A stretch of 64,000 nucleotides of DNA from NCBI GenBank assembly GCA_024500155.1, contig CM044860.1, positions 6,744,501 through 6,808,500 on the forward strand, in the 5' to 3' direction. The notes beneath the pieces are model-generated. The model ran no database searches. It saw nothing but the letters and a program-made list of their open reading frames with translations, and was not told where the DNA came from. This stretch comes from Chenopodium formosanum (lineage: Eukaryota; Streptophyta; Magnoliopsida; Caryophyllales; Amaranthaceae). The translations under genes were made by a program, and so were the position numbers. Shown here piece by piece: positions 62,330-64,000 of the stretch; position 1 is the stretch's first letter; each line of letters starts with the position of its first letter.

Positions 62330-62420
62330 TATATGGGCATATAAAAGAACATAATATTCATTTATAATATACATGGACATATACATAAAAGAACATAGTG
62401 TTCATTTATAATGTACATCA
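62330..62420. repeat. Tandem duplication, unit about 47 bp
   Basis: CATATAAAAGAACATAATAT followed by TCATTTATAATATACAT is followed by the near copy CATAAAAGAACATAGTGT with TCATTTATAATGTACAT. Confidence 0.75.
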
Positions 62421-62812
62421 AATTTTTGTGCAATAATTTTGTACAGAAAAAATTTCAAGCAAGTAGAGCTCCTTAATTAATTAAGAGTGAGGGTGAATTG
62501 GTGAAATGTAAGAGAATTCCGTCCCAACCGAAATAGCTCCCAAGTGGTAAGAAAATCTTTCCAATAGGCTCAACGTTGTTTGATTGTATAATGGTGTTAC
62601 TTGCTTACATACTCCTTATTAGTCCTTATTCATATACTCTGGAAGGAGTAGAAAAAAAAGGGTGAAATAACATGCAAGTTGAAAAATGGAGAACGATAGA
62701 TTAAAATATATATGAAGCACTTCCTAACACTTGATTAGCTTAGGACTTTACTAAATATTATTTCTCTCCTTTGATTTCTTTGCTCAAGTTAACTCCTCCG
62801 CATGAAGCATAT

Positions 62813-62813
62813 A

Positions 62814-62877
<64 letters not shown>
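62813..62877. repeat. (AAT)n microsatellite, about 21 units
   Basis: Uninterrupted ATA/AAT triplets. No gene is nearby. Confidence 0.95.
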
Positions 62878-62878
<1 letters not shown>

Positions 62879-63210
62879 GTGAAAGAGAGCTTATTAATTT
62901 CAAGTTCATTTTTCATTCAAAAATAAAATAAAAAATTCAAGTTCATTTTATTTACAAGAGCAGTACAACAATACACATTTTTATGTACATAAAGGATTAA
63001 GTACTTAATAATAAACACAGAATTGTTTGTTGAAGAATAATGATCGAATCTACAATGAAACAAAGGAAACTCGAGTGAAACAATTATACTTTGCACAACA
63101 TTAAATTGCCTATATTACAAGTAATTTGTTAAATCAAGAAATCTTTTTAATTTTTTTTTTTAATTTTTTTTATTTTTACAGCAGGAAAGAATTGTATTTG
63201 GTAAACAACT

Positions 63211-63331
63211 TAGGCCCTGTTTTTTTGAGTTGTTTCGCTTTGCAATGGTTGGAAGTTCTGATCTGCTCTGCCGAAATATTTTGCTAATCCCTGCTTTGCT
63301 ATGCTCATAAGCTTAAAAGAACAGGGCCTAA
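63211..63331. mobile_element. About 120-bp MITE with GGCCCTGTT/AACAGGGCC ends
   Basis: TTAGGCCCTGTTTTTTTGAG at the left and AAAAGAACAGGGCCTAA at the right are inverted and end in TTA/TAA. The short length and terminus suggest a miniature Harbinger- or hAT-like element. The target duplication is ambiguous. Confidence 0.55.
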
Positions 63332-63635
63332 TTTAAGAACAAATAGATAGATATGAGTTTGACAACATTCCTTTGGATAATCCTAAAGATCATTGCACAT
63401 CCATTTTAGAATTGATTGTGTTCCCTCTATACCCCTAAGGTCACCTCACCCACATATTATAGTGGCATGACATCATAATAGTATTTATGATGAAATTAAT
63501 AGATAGAACACCAAACATGACATGAGGAATTTTAATGGTAGAAAATGGGTAGGACCCACATTATATTATTTCCCACCAATAAGATGGAATGAATATGTAA
63601 AGAGAAGCAAAAAGAATTGCGTTATAGGTAACACC

Positions 63636-64000
63636 TAGGGGTGGCAAACGGATCAGGTCGGGTCATATTCGTGTTCGGGTCATTTCGGGTTCGGGTTGAA
63701 ACCCCCTGACCTGAACCTGATCTGTTCAGCATTTCGGGTCGAAGTTCTTGACCCTAACCTGATTTATTCGGGTTCGGGTCAACCCGAAGTTGACCTTATT
63801 CAACCTGTTTTGATTTTTTTTTTTTTTTTTTTTTTTTTTTGGGTAGATTAAAGAAAAATTTATTACCAATAAAAATCTTAAAAACAAAAGGAAATCAATA
63901 CAAGTTGAATCTCAACTTTAAATCTGTAAATCATAAATAAATTTAAATGAAATAAATTTAAATGTAACAAATTTACAACCAAAACTTCCAATTAAATGGA
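63636..64000. mobile_element. Left end of a hAT-like element cut by the window edge
   Basis: TAGGGGTGGCAAACGGATC is a typical hAT terminus of the TAGGGGTGxxAA type (recalled knowledge). Repeated GGGTTCGGGTC/GACCCG(A/T)A subterminal motifs follow, as in many plant hAT elements, and then a T-tract (about 63818-63840). The other end is not in the window. Confidence 0.6.

Larger units (their letters stand above)
60091..63635. other. Long AT-rich spacer
   Basis: It holds the 3' UTR of the preceding gene, a T-tract near 60190, a tandem duplication at about 62330-62420, an AAT microsatellite (62813-62877) and a small inverted-end element (63211-63331). The 86-codon ORF at 62107 is open but has no recognisable domain and runs into the tandem repeat. 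No gene can be supported. Confidence 0.65.

Noticed and set aside
62107..62367. An 86-codon open frame in the right-hand spacer
   Set aside because: Composition is mildly gene-like, but there is no domain or splice context, and it ends in a tandem repeat.

Overview
This window is nuclear DNA from a flowering plant. All the multi-exon genes have plant-type GT-AG introns, the spacers are AT-rich, and there are many TA-flanked Stowaway-type ends (CTCCCTCCGTCCC) and ACTCCGTA motifs. The repeat style and the gene sequences suggest a core eudicot, perhaps in the Caryophyllales (spinach, quinoa or beet relatives). That placement is an inference, not something the sequence proves.

I rebuilt nine protein genes exon by exon, and every reading frame closes across its splice junctions. 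From left to right they are: a mitochondrial acyl carrier protein (minus, 2 exons); a membrane-anchored A1 aspartyl protease (minus, 12 exons, 637 aa); a small single-exon RING-H2 protein (plus); an organellar uL18-family ribosomal protein (plus, 2 coding exons); SRP9, a subunit of the signal recognition particle (minus, 4 exons); a NOG1/PDE318-type GTPase (minus, 14 exons, 447 aa); a plant dynamin-related protein of the DRP1 group (minus, 15 exons, 616 aa); the mitochondrial NAD-malic enzyme alpha subunit (minus, 19 exons, 621 aa); and an intronless plant-specific protein with an N-terminal CxxH...CxxC motif (plus). The first ~70 bases may be the 3' end of another plus-strand gene. An exon-like relic with an in-frame stop lies near 1.5 kb.

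The genes do not form an operon or a pathway cluster. Four of them (mtACP, uL18, the PDE318-like GTPase and NAD-ME) probably act in organelles, and the others serve membrane traffic, secretion or ubiquitin signalling. Each gene should be read as independently transcribed.

The spacers and long introns hold most of the unusual material. A 931-bp nearly complete inverted repeat with a perfect 9-bp target duplication (Mutator-like) fills almost all of one PDE318 intron. Another intron of the same gene carries about 600 bp of TCA/TTA repeats. Two adjacent hAT-type elements, one holding a tRNA-derived SINE-like unit, lie upstream of DRP1. There is also a Tourist-like MITE built from CAGTT repeats, several Stowaway MITEs, three other hairpin-forming repeats, a ~20-bp periodic GGTAC array inside NAD-ME, and a duplicated splice-acceptor region in the uL18 leader. 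I found no CRISPR array, rRNA, canonical tRNA gene, or clearly new multi-gene system.
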